A stretch of 64,000 nt of DNA. It comes from Streptomyces sp. NK15101 (lineage in GTDB: Bacteria; Actinomycetota; Actinomycetes; Streptomycetales; Streptomycetaceae). The position numbers were made by a program, and so were the translations under genes. How positions within the stretch are numbered: position 1 is the stretch's first letter; each line of letters starts with the position of its first letter. Shown here piece after piece: positions 25,799 to 33,591 of this stretch. The notes under the pieces were generated by a model. The model was not told the DNA's origin and made no database searches. It worked only from the letters and a program-made list of their open reading frames with translations. The stretch lies in the NCBI RefSeq assembly GCF_020400725.1, contig NZ_JAINVG010000026.1, forward strand, positions 1-64,000, written 5' to 3'.

Positions 25799-26723
25799 GG
25801 CCGTACCTCTCCTCGGCCTTCCAGAAGTAGACGAAGCCGCCGATGCCGAAGACGAGGGCCCAGGCGAGGGCGGTCATCCAGACGTGCGACGGCAGGTTCT
25901 CGGCGCCGTAGCCCTCGATGAGGGAGTAGCGGATCAGGTCCATGTAGACCGCAGCCGGGTTGTACATGAGGACGTCGGCGATCCACGCCGGCTTGTCCGC
26001 CAGCATGGCCGGGATCGAGAACATCACGCCGGACGCGTACATCCACGTGCGCATGACGAACGGCATCAGCTGGGCGAGGTCCGGCGTCTTGGCGCCCATC
26101 CTGGCCATGATCAGGGCCAGTCCGATGTTGAACACGAACTGCAGGAGCAGCGCCGGGACCACCAGCAGCCACCGGAGGGAGGGGTAGCTGCCGAAGGAGA
26201 GCGCGACCGCCACGAGCACGATCATCGAGAACAGCAGCTGCTGGAGCTGCTGGAGCGAGAAGGAGATCGGGAGGGTGGCGCGCGGGAAGTGCAGGGCCCG
26301 GACCAGGCCGAGGTTGCCCGAGATGGCCCGGACGCCCGCCATCACCGAGTTCTGGGTGAAGGTGAACACGAAGATGCCGGTGACCAGGAACGGGATGTAG
26401 ACGTCCTTGCTCAGGCCCTTACCGGCGCCGAGGATCAGCCCGAAGATCAGGTAGTAGACCAGGGCGTTCAGCAGGGGGGTCGCCACCTGCCACACCTGGC
26501 CCAGCTTCGCCTGGCTGTACTGGGCGGTCAGCTTCGCCGAGGAGAAGGCCAGGATGAAGTGGCGACGGCTCCACAGATCGCGGACGTACTCGAACAGGCC
26601 GGGCCGGGCGCCGCTGACGGCGAGGCCGTACTTCGCGGCGAGGGCGGCCGGCTCCAGGCCCTCGTCGACGGAGGACGGAGGCGCGCTCGTCGCGACCGCC
26701 CCGCCCAGGTGTGTGTCACTCAC
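25791..26723 (-). CDS. ABC-2-type exporter permease (polysaccharide/teichoic acid)
   Basis: About 310 residues from the GTG at 26723. An upstream GTG (26768) or TTG is possible; none has a good ribosome site. Six hydrophobic spans are visible (for example YYLIFGLILG, FLVTGIFVFTF, WLLVVPALLLQFVFNIGLALI). The N-terminal interface helix LFEYVRDLWSRRHFILAFSSAKLTAQ and VWQVATPLLNALVYY are typical of TagG/Wzm permeases. It overlaps the ATPase gene downstream and follows the glycosyltransferase closely. Confidence 0.9.
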   Translation of the reverse strand: MSDTHLGGAVATSAPPSSVDEGLEPAALAAKYGLAVSGARPGLFEYVRDLWSRRHFILAFSSAKLTAQYSQAKLGQVWQVATPLLNALVYYLIFGLILGAGKGLSKDVYIPFLVTGIFVFTFTQNSVMAGVRAISGNLGLVRALHFPRATLPISFSLQQLQQLLFSMIVLVAVALSFGSYPSLRWLLVVPALLLQFVFNIGLALIMARMGAKTPDLAQLMPFVMRTWMYASGVMFSIPAMLADKPAWIADVLMYNPAAVYMDLIRYSLIEGYGAENLPSHVWMTALAWALVFGIGGFVYFWKAEERYGRG

Positions 26724-26772
26724 AGTCGAAACTTTCGTGTTCAAGATGCGCGGCACGTGGAGTACCACGATG

Positions 26773-27657
26773 TCAGACGACCGGGGGGCGACCCAGCCGG
26801 GTCAGGCGCCACACCGTACGCCACCTCATGGGGCGGCGCGGTCCGCAGGGGGTCGTCCAGCCCGCGCGGAATCCGCCGAGCCACGCCTTCAGCGCGGAGG
26901 GCGAGGGCCGCCGGGCCAGGGTGAGCAGGAGCCAGACGCCGAGATAGACCGGCACCAGGGGCGCGGGCAGATTGCGACGTGCCAGCCACACTCGGTTGCG
27001 GGCCACGTTGAAGTGGTACGAGGCGTGCCGGGACGGGGCTGTGGTGGGGTGCAACAGCACCATGTCGGAACGGTAGTCGATCATCCAGTCGGCGTCGAGC
27101 GCGCGCCAGGCGAGGTCGGTCTCCTCGTGCGCGTAGAAGAACTCGTCCGGCAGACCGCCGACTTCGGCGAAGACCTTGGTGCGGACGGCGTTGGCGCCGC
27201 CGAGGAAGGTGGTCACCCGCGAGGAGCGCATCGGGTCGGCCGCGCGGAGCCGGGGCACGTGCCGGCGCTGGGTGGCCCCGGTCTCCGGATCGGCGATCCG
27301 GAAGCTGACGATGCCGAGGCGCGGGTCGGCGGTGAAGGCCTGCCGGACCAGCTCGACGGTGTCCCGGTGGGCGAGCAGCCCGTCGTCGTCGAGGAAGAGC
27401 AGGACGTCGACGTCGGTGCCGCCGGGGCCGAAGGCCTCGATGCCGACGTTCCGGCCGCCGGGGATGCCGAGGTTCTCGGGCAGGTCGACGGTCCTCACCC
27501 AGTCGGGCACCCCGGTGACCGGGGTGCCCTGACCGACGACGACGACCGCGACCGGGTCGCCCTCCTGCGCGGCGACCGATTCGATGAGCGCGCGCAGGTC
27601 GTCGGGGCGGTCGCCCATCGTGATGATGACGGCGCCCACCCTGAGCGGCGTACTCAC
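26773..27657 (-). CDS. Family 2 glycosyltransferase
   Basis: 294 residues from a GTG eight bases after the CDP-alcohol phosphatidyltransferase stop. A GT-A fold is shown by VGAVIITMGDRPDDLRALI, the metal motif FLDDDG and the acceptor region FFYAHEETDLAWRA (ED-type catalytic base). A C-terminal hydrophobic segment VPVYLGVWLLLTLARR probably anchors it to the membrane. It resembles rhamnosyl- or galactofuranosyl-transferases such as GlfT1. It likely adds a sugar to the polymer or glycolipid made by this operon. Confidence 0.9.
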   Translation of the reverse strand: MSTPLRVGAVIITMGDRPDDLRALIESVAAQEGDPVAVVVVGQGTPVTGVPDWVRTVDLPENLGIPGGRNVGIEAFGPGGTDVDVLLFLDDDGLLAHRDTVELVRQAFTADPRLGIVSFRIADPETGATQRRHVPRLRAADPMRSSRVTTFLGGANAVRTKVFAEVGGLPDEFFYAHEETDLAWRALDADWMIDYRSDMVLLHPTTAPSRHASYHFNVARNRVWLARRNLPAPLVPVYLGVWLLLTLARRPSPSALKAWLGGFRAGWTTPCGPRRPMRWRTVWRLTRLGRPPVV

Positions 27658-27665
27658 GGCCGGCC

Positions 27666-28478
27666 TCACTTCAGCCTGCTGGAGACCATGATCGACACGA
27701 GGTGCAGCACGGTCTGGAGCAGGGCGATCCCGGCGAGGACGGCGACACCGAGCCGGGAGAAGAAGAGGTCTCCCCTGGCCTGGTCCGCGATCGCCAGGAC
27801 CACGACGAGCAGCGAGGCCTCGATGCCGAGGACGAGCCGGTGGAACTTGAGCGCGGCGGCGGCCCGGCGGGCCAGCGCCATGCCGGAGGAGCGCGGCTCG
27901 GACGCCGCCTCCTTGACCGGCGGCAGTCCGCCCTGGTGGCGGGCGACGCCGACGAGGTCGGTCTCGGCCTTGATCAGGATCGCGCCGAGCGCGGCGAGCG
28001 TGCCCAGGAAGGCCCACAGCCAGTCGATCCGGCCCGAGCCCCACAGGTCGGCGGCGCGCAGTCCGAAGCCGACGAGGACGGCCGCGTCGCACAGGTAGGC
28101 GCCGACCCGGTCCAGGTAGACGCCGGCCAGCGAGTACTGCTTCTTCCAGCGGGCCACCTCGCCGTCGACGCAGTCGAGCAGCAGGTAGAGCTGGACCATG
28201 AGCGCGCCGAGCAGCGCCCCCGGGATCCCGGGCACCAGCAGGGCCGGTGCGGCGAGGACGCCCGCGAGCGTCATGACGTACGTCAGCTGGTTCGGCGTGA
28301 TCCTGGTGCCCACGAGCTGTCGGGTGATCCTGAGCGAGATCTCCCGCATGTACAGGCGGCCGCCCCAGTGCTCGCCGCTCCGCCGGTCCTTCACGCCCGG
28401 GGGGTGGACGACCGGGCGGAGCTCCGCCACCGAGGGCTTCCGCGCCGGACGGACCTCAGCTACCGATGGATTTGGCAT
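27666..28478 (-). CDS. CDP-alcohol phosphatidyltransferase-like membrane protein with altered motif
   Basis: 270 residues with about six transmembrane helices. The family motif DxxDGxxAR is present (DCVDGEVAR), but the second half reads G-V-Y-L-D-R-V-G-A, so the last catalytic aspartate of GxxxDxxxD is an alanine. The N-terminus has a short repeat (PSVAEVRPARKPSVAELRP). It starts 23 bases inside the dehydrogenase gene. The normal reaction is transfer of a phospho-alcohol from a CDP-alcohol; with the altered motif it may use a different chemistry, be regulatory or be inactive. Confidence 0.87.
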   Translation of the reverse strand: MPNPSVAEVRPARKPSVAELRPVVHPPGVKDRRSGEHWGGRLYMREISLRITRQLVGTRITPNQLTYVMTLAGVLAAPALLVPGIPGALLGALMVQLYLLLDCVDGEVARWKKQYSLAGVYLDRVGAYLCDAAVLVGFGLRAADLWGSGRIDWLWAFLGTLAALGAILIKAETDLVGVARHQGGLPPVKEAASEPRSSGMALARRAAAALKFHRLVLGIEASLLVVVLAIADQARGDLFFSRLGVAVLAGIALLQTVLHLVSIMVSSRLK

Positions 28479-29517
28479 AGTCGGCGTACGCGTCCCTGAT
28501 CTCGTCGTCGGACAGGTCGAGGTGTTCGAGGATGGTGAAGCGGCCCGGCCGGGTCTGCGGGGCGAAGGACACCGCCTGGACGAACTCGTCCACGGTGAAG
28601 CCCATCTCCTCCGACAGGACGGGGAGCCCGTGCCGTCGAAGGGTCTCGACCATCAGGGCGGACGCGTCGCGGTCGCCGCGCAGGTGCATGGCGAAGGCCG
28701 CGCCGAGACCGCACTGCTCGCCGTGGCTGGCGGCGCGGGTCGGGAAGAGCAGGTCGAAGGCGTGGCTGATCTCGTGGCAGGCGCCCGAGGAGGGGCGGCT
28801 GTCACCGCTGATCGACATGGCGATGCCGGACATCACCAGGCCCTCGGAGAGGGTCACGAGGAAGTCGTCGTCGCCGACGCCGCCGGGGTGGCGGAGCACG
28901 GCCTCGCCGGCGCTGCGGGCCATGGCGGCCGCGAGGCCGTCGACCTTCTCGCCGGTCTCGCGGTGCGAGAGCTCCCAGTCCGCGATGGCGGAGAGGTTGG
29001 AGATCGCGTCGCCGATGCCGGAGCGGACGTACCGCACGGGGGCGTCCCGGATCACGTCGAGGTCGATGACCAGCGCGATCGGGGTGGGGACGCCGTACGA
29101 GCCGCGGCCGTTGTCGTTGTCCAGGGTGGAGATCGGCGAGCAGATCCCGTCGTGCGACAGGTTGGTGGCGATGGCCACCAGCGGCAGCCCGACCCGGGCC
29201 GCCGCGTACTTGGTCACGTCGATGATCTTGCCGCCGCCGAGGGCGACCACGGCGTCGTACCGCTTGCCGCGCATGGCGTCCGCGAGCTTGACGGCCTCGT
29301 CGATCGTGCCGCCCGAGACCGGGTACCAGTCGGCACCCGGCAGCTCGGGGGCGAAGTGGTCGCGCAGCTTGAGGCCCGAGCCGCCGCTGATGGCGACGGC
29401 GATCTTGCCGTTGCTGGAGATCCGCTGGTCCGCGAGGAGCGCGGACAGGTCGTCCAGCGCTCCCCGGCGGATGTCGACGACGACCGGCGAGGGGATCAGC
29501 CGGGTCAGTACTGGCAC
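28456..29517 (-). CDS. Iron-type dehydrogenase, sn-glycerol-1-phosphate dehydrogenase-like
   Basis: 353 residues from a GTG that overlaps the nucleotidyltransferase gene by 13 bases. It has the dehydroquinate-synthase/iron-alcohol-dehydrogenase fold with the NAD motif VALGGGKIIDVTKYAA, NLSHDGICSPIS, and metal ligands in SGIGDAISN and CHEISHAFD. The closest characterised type recalled is AraM/EgsA, which reduces dihydroxyacetone phosphate to sn-glycerol-1-phosphate, the archaeal-handed glycerol phosphate. In this operon it probably makes the alcohol-phosphate building block. Confidence 0.87.
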   Translation of the reverse strand: MPVLTRLIPSPVVVDIRRGALDDLSALLADQRISSNGKIAVAISGGSGLKLRDHFAPELPGADWYPVSGGTIDEAVKLADAMRGKRYDAVVALGGGKIIDVTKYAAARVGLPLVAIATNLSHDGICSPISTLDNDNGRGSYGVPTPIALVIDLDVIRDAPVRYVRSGIGDAISNLSAIADWELSHRETGEKVDGLAAAMARSAGEAVLRHPGGVGDDDFLVTLSEGLVMSGIAMSISGDSRPSSGACHEISHAFDLLFPTRAASHGEQCGLGAAFAMHLRGDRDASALMVETLRRHGLPVLSEEMGFTVDEFVQAVSFAPQTRPGRFTILEHLDLSDDEIRDAYADYAKSIGS

Positions 29518-30242
29518 GCGATCTCACGGCCCTTCGCGAGGTCGTCGTGGTTGTCGATCTCGACCCACTTGACGTCGCCGATGGGGGCCACGTCGACGGT
29601 GAAGCCGCGGTTGACGAGCTCCTGGTAGCCGTCCTCGTAGTAGAGGTCGGGGTCGCGCTCGAAGGTGGCCTTGAGGGCGTCGGCGAGCTCCTCGGCGGCC
29701 TCGGCCTCGATGAGGGTGACGCCGATGTACTCACCGGTGGCGGTGGCCGGGTCCATGAGCTTGGTGATGCGCTGGACGCCCTTGTCCTCGGCGGTGATGA
29801 CCTTCATCTCCTCGTCGGCGAGGTTCTTCACCGTGTCGAGGGCAAGGATGATCTTCTGGCCGTTGCCGCGGGCGGCGAGCAGGGTCTTCTCGACGGAGAC
29901 CGGGTGAACGGTGTCGCCGTTGGCGAGGATCACACCGCGCTTGAGGACCTCGCGGGCGCACCACAGGGAGTAGGCGTTGTTCCACTCCTCGGCCTTGTCG
30001 TTGTCCACGAGGGTGATCTCGAGGCCGTACTTGGCCTCCAGGGCGTCCTTGCGGTCGTAGACGGCCTCCTTGCGGTAGCCGACGACGATCGCGACCTCGG
30101 TGAGGCCGATCTCGGCGAAGTTCTTCAGCGTGAGGTCGAGGATGGTGGTGTCACCGTCGACCGGCACGAGGGCCTTCGGAAGGGTGTCGGTGTAGGGGCG
30201 CAGACGCCGTCCGGCACCGGCTGCCAGTACGAGGCCGATCAT
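29505..30242 (-). CDS. Sugar/alcohol-phosphate nucleotidyltransferase
   Basis: 245 residues. The start overlaps the stop of the upstream gene (ATGA). The signature MIGLVLAAGAGRRLRPYT with LPKALVPVDG is typical of NTP-transferases. Later segments include AEEWNNAYSLWCARE, ILANGDTVHP and VEIDNHDDLAKG. It resembles CTP:phosphocholine and CTP:inositol-1-phosphate cytidylyltransferases. In context it should activate glycerol-phosphate, inositol-phosphate or a similar alcohol as a CDP derivative for the two CDP-alcohol transferases. Confidence 0.9.
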   Translation of the reverse strand: MIGLVLAAGAGRRLRPYTDTLPKALVPVDGDTTILDLTLKNFAEIGLTEVAIVVGYRKEAVYDRKDALEAKYGLEITLVDNDKAEEWNNAYSLWCAREVLKRGVILANGDTVHPVSVEKTLLAARGNGQKIILALDTVKNLADEEMKVITAEDKGVQRITKLMDPATATGEYIGVTLIEAEAAEELADALKATFERDPDLYYEDGYQELVNRGFTVDVAPIGDVKWVEIDNHDDLAKGREIACQY

Positions 30243-32062
30243 GCTGTTTCTCCTTCGTCGTGAACGGCGGGTGCTCCGGAGGAGACCCAGAAGCGGATGG
30301 ACTCCACGAGCACCACCAGCGCGACGGCGACCGCCGTCGCGGTCAGTGCCAGGGCGAAGTCGTCGCCGCGGTCCGCCAGCAGGGCGGCGAGAGCGGTCAC
30401 CAGGAGCGTGCGCCCCTCGTGTCCGCCGGTGACGCGCACCAGCCAGGCGGGCGGCGCGCCGGTGCCTCCGCGAATGCGGTACACCGTGTCGTAGTGATGG
30501 TAGGCGACGGCCGCGACCAGCCCGAATGCGGCGGGGAGCGCCTGCGGGGCGTCCGACTTCGCCGCGAGGATCAGGATCGTGCCGTACTCGGCGGCGCGGA
30601 AGACGGGCGGCACGAGCCAGTCGAGGGCGCCCTTGAGCGGGCGGGCGACGGCGCCGCCGGCGAAGACCGCGTACACGGCGGCGGCCACGACCGTGAACGG
30701 GCTGCCGAACGGCTCCATCCAGGCGAACGCAAGCAGGAGAGCCGCACCGAACAGCGCGAACAGCAAAGGAGCGAACGGTCGGACGCCCGGCCGCCGTCCG
30801 GCCTTGGCGCCCAGCTCGGCCAGCGGCCCCGAGTCCGCCAGGTCCGCCAGCGCCTGGGCCGCCCGGTCCGTCCGCTTCGCCTTGCGGGTCAGGGAGCGCA
30901 GGACGCGCCCCGCCGTGGTGTAGCAGGCGCCGAAGGCGCAGCCGACGATCAGGGCCCAGAAGACGATCCGGGGGCTGGTGGCGGCGGTGAGGACGGCGAT
31001 CATCGCCCAGCGCTCGCCGATCGGCAGGATGATCATGCGGCGGACCCAGACCGTCCAGCCGACGCTGTCGAGCCGGCTGGAGAGGGCCGCGGTCGGGCTG
31101 GTGTTGGCCGTCGCGTCGTGGTTGGCCTCGTTGAAGGAGAAGTCCACGACGTGCCGGCAGGTCATGAGGACCATGGCGCCGAGGGCGAGCGCCCAGACGT
31201 CGTCGCCGTTGCGGGCGGCGCCGAGGGCGAGGCCCGCGTAGAAGGCGTACTCCTTGGCCCGGTCGAAGGTCGCGTCGAGCCAGGCGCCCATCGTCGAGTA
31301 CTTGAGCGCGTAGCGGGCGAGCTGCCCGTCCGTGCAGTCGAGGACGAAGGAGACGATCAGGAGGACGCCGGCGGCGACGTAGCCGCCGCGGACGCCGGTG
31401 GCCGCGCAGCCGGCCGCGATCAGGGCGGTGAGCAGCGAGGCGGTGGTGACCTGGTTCGGGGTGAGGCCGCGGCGCGCGCACCAGCGGGCGATGTAGCGCG
31501 AGTACGGGCTGATGAAGAAGGTGGTGAAGAAGCCGTCGTGCGCCTTGACGGCCGAGCGCAGGCGTACGGCCTCGTCGTCGACGGCCTCCACGGCGGCGCG
31601 GGCCTCGTGGCGGGCCTCGGCGTCGGTGGGCACGGTGGCGACGAGGGTGCCGAGCTGGGGCCGGTGCACGGCGACGCCGTCGGCGTCGAGGGCCTCGGCG
31701 AGGGATTCGGTGAGGCCGTGCGCGTCGGTGAGCGTGCCGCTGCCGGCGGCGGCCCCGGCGGCCGTGGAGACCGCTTCCAGAGCGCGGGCGAGCGCGGGGC
31801 GGGCCTCGTGCTGGGCGGTGAGCGCGCCGGGGGCGGCGGCCGCGGGGAAGCGGGGGTCGGTCAGGGTGAGGCGCAGCGCGTGCAGGTGGCCGACGAACCG
31901 GGGGTCGACGAGCGCGACGCGCTCGCCCGCCGGGACGGCGGCCAGCAGGGCGGCGGCCTCCTCGGCGCCGGAGGCGATCCGGACGTCGAAGCCGAGCGAC
32001 CGCAGATCGCCGTCGAGCGAGGATCCGGGTGCCGGCGGGCCGGTGAGGATGGCGGTCGACAG
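30239..32062 (-). CDS. CDP-alcohol phosphatidyltransferase fused to DUF5941-type domain, CTG start
   Basis: About 607 residues if translation starts at the CTG at 32062, which has AAGGAG nine bases upstream. The ATG/GTG/TTG-only start would be the GTG at 31669 (476 residues), but the 131 codons before it are clearly coding (STAILTGPPAPGSSLDG, then RSLGFDVRIASGAEEAAALL) and hold no standard start codon. The central domain has the full motif DCTDGQLAR...G...D...D (near LDATFDRAKE) and several transmembrane helices. The C-terminal membrane part fits DUF5941 as remembered. First gene of the glycopolymer operon. Confidence 0.82.
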   Translation of the reverse strand: MSTAILTGPPAPGSSLDGDLRSLGFDVRIASGAEEAAALLAAVPAGERVALVDPRFVGHLHALRLTLTDPRFPAAAAPGALTAQHEARPALARALEAVSTAAGAAAGSGTLTDAHGLTESLAEALDADGVAVHRPQLGTLVATVPTDAEARHEARAAVEAVDDEAVRLRSAVKAHDGFFTTFFISPYSRYIARWCARRGLTPNQVTTASLLTALIAAGCAATGVRGGYVAAGVLLIVSFVLDCTDGQLARYALKYSTMGAWLDATFDRAKEYAFYAGLALGAARNGDDVWALALGAMVLMTCRHVVDFSFNEANHDATANTSPTAALSSRLDSVGWTVWVRRMIILPIGERWAMIAVLTAATSPRIVFWALIVGCAFGACYTTAGRVLRSLTRKAKRTDRAAQALADLADSGPLAELGAKAGRRPGVRPFAPLLFALFGAALLLAFAWMEPFGSPFTVVAAAVYAVFAGGAVARPLKGALDWLVPPVFRAAEYGTILILAAKSDAPQALPAAFGLVAAVAYHHYDTVYRIRGGTGAPPAWLVRVTGGHEGRTLLVTALAALLADRGDDFALALTATAVAVALVVLVESIRFWVSSGAPAVHDEGETA

Positions 32063-32451
32063 ACGAACTCACTCCTTGGAGCTGACGGAGGGGCCGGCGG
32101 GGCCATGGCGGCCCCGGGCGCGGCGGTGTGGCCCGGCACCGGGCGGCGACACGTCGGCTGAGGCTATCGGATGAACGGAACGTGAGTTCACCGAGGCTTC
32201 GCCGACAGGACTCCCCCGGGACCCTGCGTGTCCGTCCGGGTGCGCCGGGTTCCGCGGGGATCATCCTCGGTGATCGGCGGCCCGTCCCACAAACCCCGTT
32301 CCGGGAGGTCGGCGCCACCACCCTGCCGTTCCGGCGTCGTCGCAGGTCAGAGCATATGACAACGGTGTTCAGTGCCGTGTTGCAGATACCCCCCTCCCGT
32401 AGTTCACTTGCGAACCGGGGCACACAGACGACACGACCGGGAGGCCTTGTC
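32063..32451. promoter_or_regulatory. Divergent promoter region, glycopolymer operon and zitB
   Basis: 389 bases without a gene. It should contain the minus-strand promoter of the seven-gene operon and the plus-strand promoter of the zinc exporter. The part at 32350-32410 is A/T-richer and holds a Zur-like palindrome. I saw no other distinct element. Confidence 0.5.
32357..32371. promoter_or_regulatory. Zur-like box upstream of the zinc exporter
   Basis: TGACAACGGTGTTCA is an imperfect 15-base palindrome resembling Streptomyces Zur boxes (type TGANAATNATTTTCA). It lies 81 bases before the exporter start codon. In S. coelicolor the zitB exporter is known to be activated by zinc-loaded Zur. 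A partial second copy (GCCGTGTTGCA) follows directly, which fits extended Zur binding. Confidence 0.55.
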
Positions 32452-33393
32452 ATGGGGGCTGGACACGATCACGGGCACAGCCACGGCGGCCCGCCGCCCA
32501 CGGGCACGGCGGCCGCCGCGTACAAGAACCGGCTGCGGATCGCACTCGGCATCACGCTCTCCGTGATGGTGATCGAGATCGTCGGCGGTCTGGCCGCCGA
32601 CTCGCTCGCGCTGATCGCGGACGCGGCGCACATGGCGACCGACGCGGTCGGCCTCGCGATGGCGCTGCTCGCGATCCACTTCGCGAACCGGCCCCCCTCG
32701 GGGAACCGCACCTTCGGGTACGCCCGGGCCGAGATCCTGGCCGCGCTCGCCAACTGTCTGCTGCTGCTCGTCGTCGGCGGATACGTGCTGTACGAGGCGG
32801 TCCAGCGGTTCATCGAGCCGGCCGAGACCAAGGGCGGCCTGGCGATCACGTTCGCGGTGATCGGCCTGGTGGCCAACGTGATCTCGCTGTCGCTGCTCGT
32901 GCGGGGCCAGAAGGAGAGCCTCAACGTGCGCGGGGCGTACCTGGAGGTGCTCGCGGACGCGCTGGGTTCGGTCACCGTGATCGTCGCGGCCGCGATCATC
33001 CTGGCGACGGGCTGGCAGTACGCGGACCCGATCGCCTCGATCGTGATCGGCCTGATGATCGTGCCGCGCACGGTCAAGCTGCTGCGCGAGACCCTGGACG
33101 TCCTCCTGGAGGCGGCTCCGAAGGGCGTCGACATGGCGGAGGTACGGGCGCACATCCTGGCACTGCCGGGCGTCGAGGACGTCCACGACCTGCACGCCTG
33201 GACGATCACATCGGGGATGCCGGTCCTCTCCGCGCACGTGGTCGTCGACCAGGACGCGCTGGACTCGGTCGGGCACGAGAAGATGCTGCACGCCCTGCAG
33301 GGCTGCCTGGGCTCGCACTTCGACGTGGAGCACTGCACCTTCCAGCTGGAGCCGGCCGGGCACGCGGAGCACGAGGCGAAGCTCTGCCTCTGA
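32452..33393 (+). CDS. zitB: Cation diffusion facilitator, zinc exporter ZitB
   Basis: 313 residues from an ATG with GGGAGG eight bases upstream. The N-terminus is His-rich (HDHGHSHGG). Six transmembrane helices follow, with the CDF zinc-site signatures DSLALIADAAHMATDA (helix II) and LADALGSVTVIVAA (helix V, HxxxD equivalent) and a C-terminal cytoplasmic domain with HDLHAWTI. It exports zinc with proton antiport. Position and a Zur-like box match S. coelicolor zitB as remembered. Other metals such as cobalt cannot be excluded. Confidence 0.92.
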   Translation: MGAGHDHGHSHGGPPPTGTAAAAYKNRLRIALGITLSVMVIEIVGGLAADSLALIADAAHMATDAVGLAMALLAIHFANRPPSGNRTFGYARAEILAALANCLLLLVVGGYVLYEAVQRFIEPAETKGGLAITFAVIGLVANVISLSLLVRGQKESLNVRGAYLEVLADALGSVTVIVAAAIILATGWQYADPIASIVIGLMIVPRTVKLLRETLDVLLEAAPKGVDMAEVRAHILALPGVEDVHDLHAWTITSGMPVLSAHVVVDQDALDSVGHEKMLHALQGCLGSHFDVEHCTFQLEPAGHAEHEAKLCL

Positions 33394-33449
33394 GCGGCGC
33401 CGGCTGTTAGTCTCATCGCACGAACGCGTGTGGAGAGGAGCTGAGGTCG

Positions 33450-33521
33450 ATGACCGTCGCGATGGAGGCTGCCCAGTGCGGCAGCACCCGGTCGTCCCTC
33501 AGCCTCCGGGTCTCCGGCTGA
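33450..33521 (+). CDS. Candidate 23-residue leader ORF
   Basis: ATG at 33450 with a good GAGAGGAG upstream; it encodes MTVAMEAAQCGSTRSSLSLRVSG and stops 70 bases before the methyltransferase fusion gene. Codon third positions are mostly G or C. No family is recognised. It could be a small protein or an upstream ORF affecting the next gene. Confidence 0.35.
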   Translation: MTVAMEAAQCGSTRSSLSLRVSG

Positions 33522-33591
33522 CCTGATCCCGGTTCTCCCGCCGGTACGTCATGTCGTCGGCCGGGGCCCTTCCATCCAAAGGGTTTCCACG

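Noticed and set aside
29505..32453. A long minus-strand frame running from before the DUF5941 gene into the nucleotidyltransferase
   Set aside because: Only its last 245 codons (from 30242) look like a protein; the rest is Arg/Pro/Gly-rich text typical of a wrong frame over the CDP-alcohol transferase gene.
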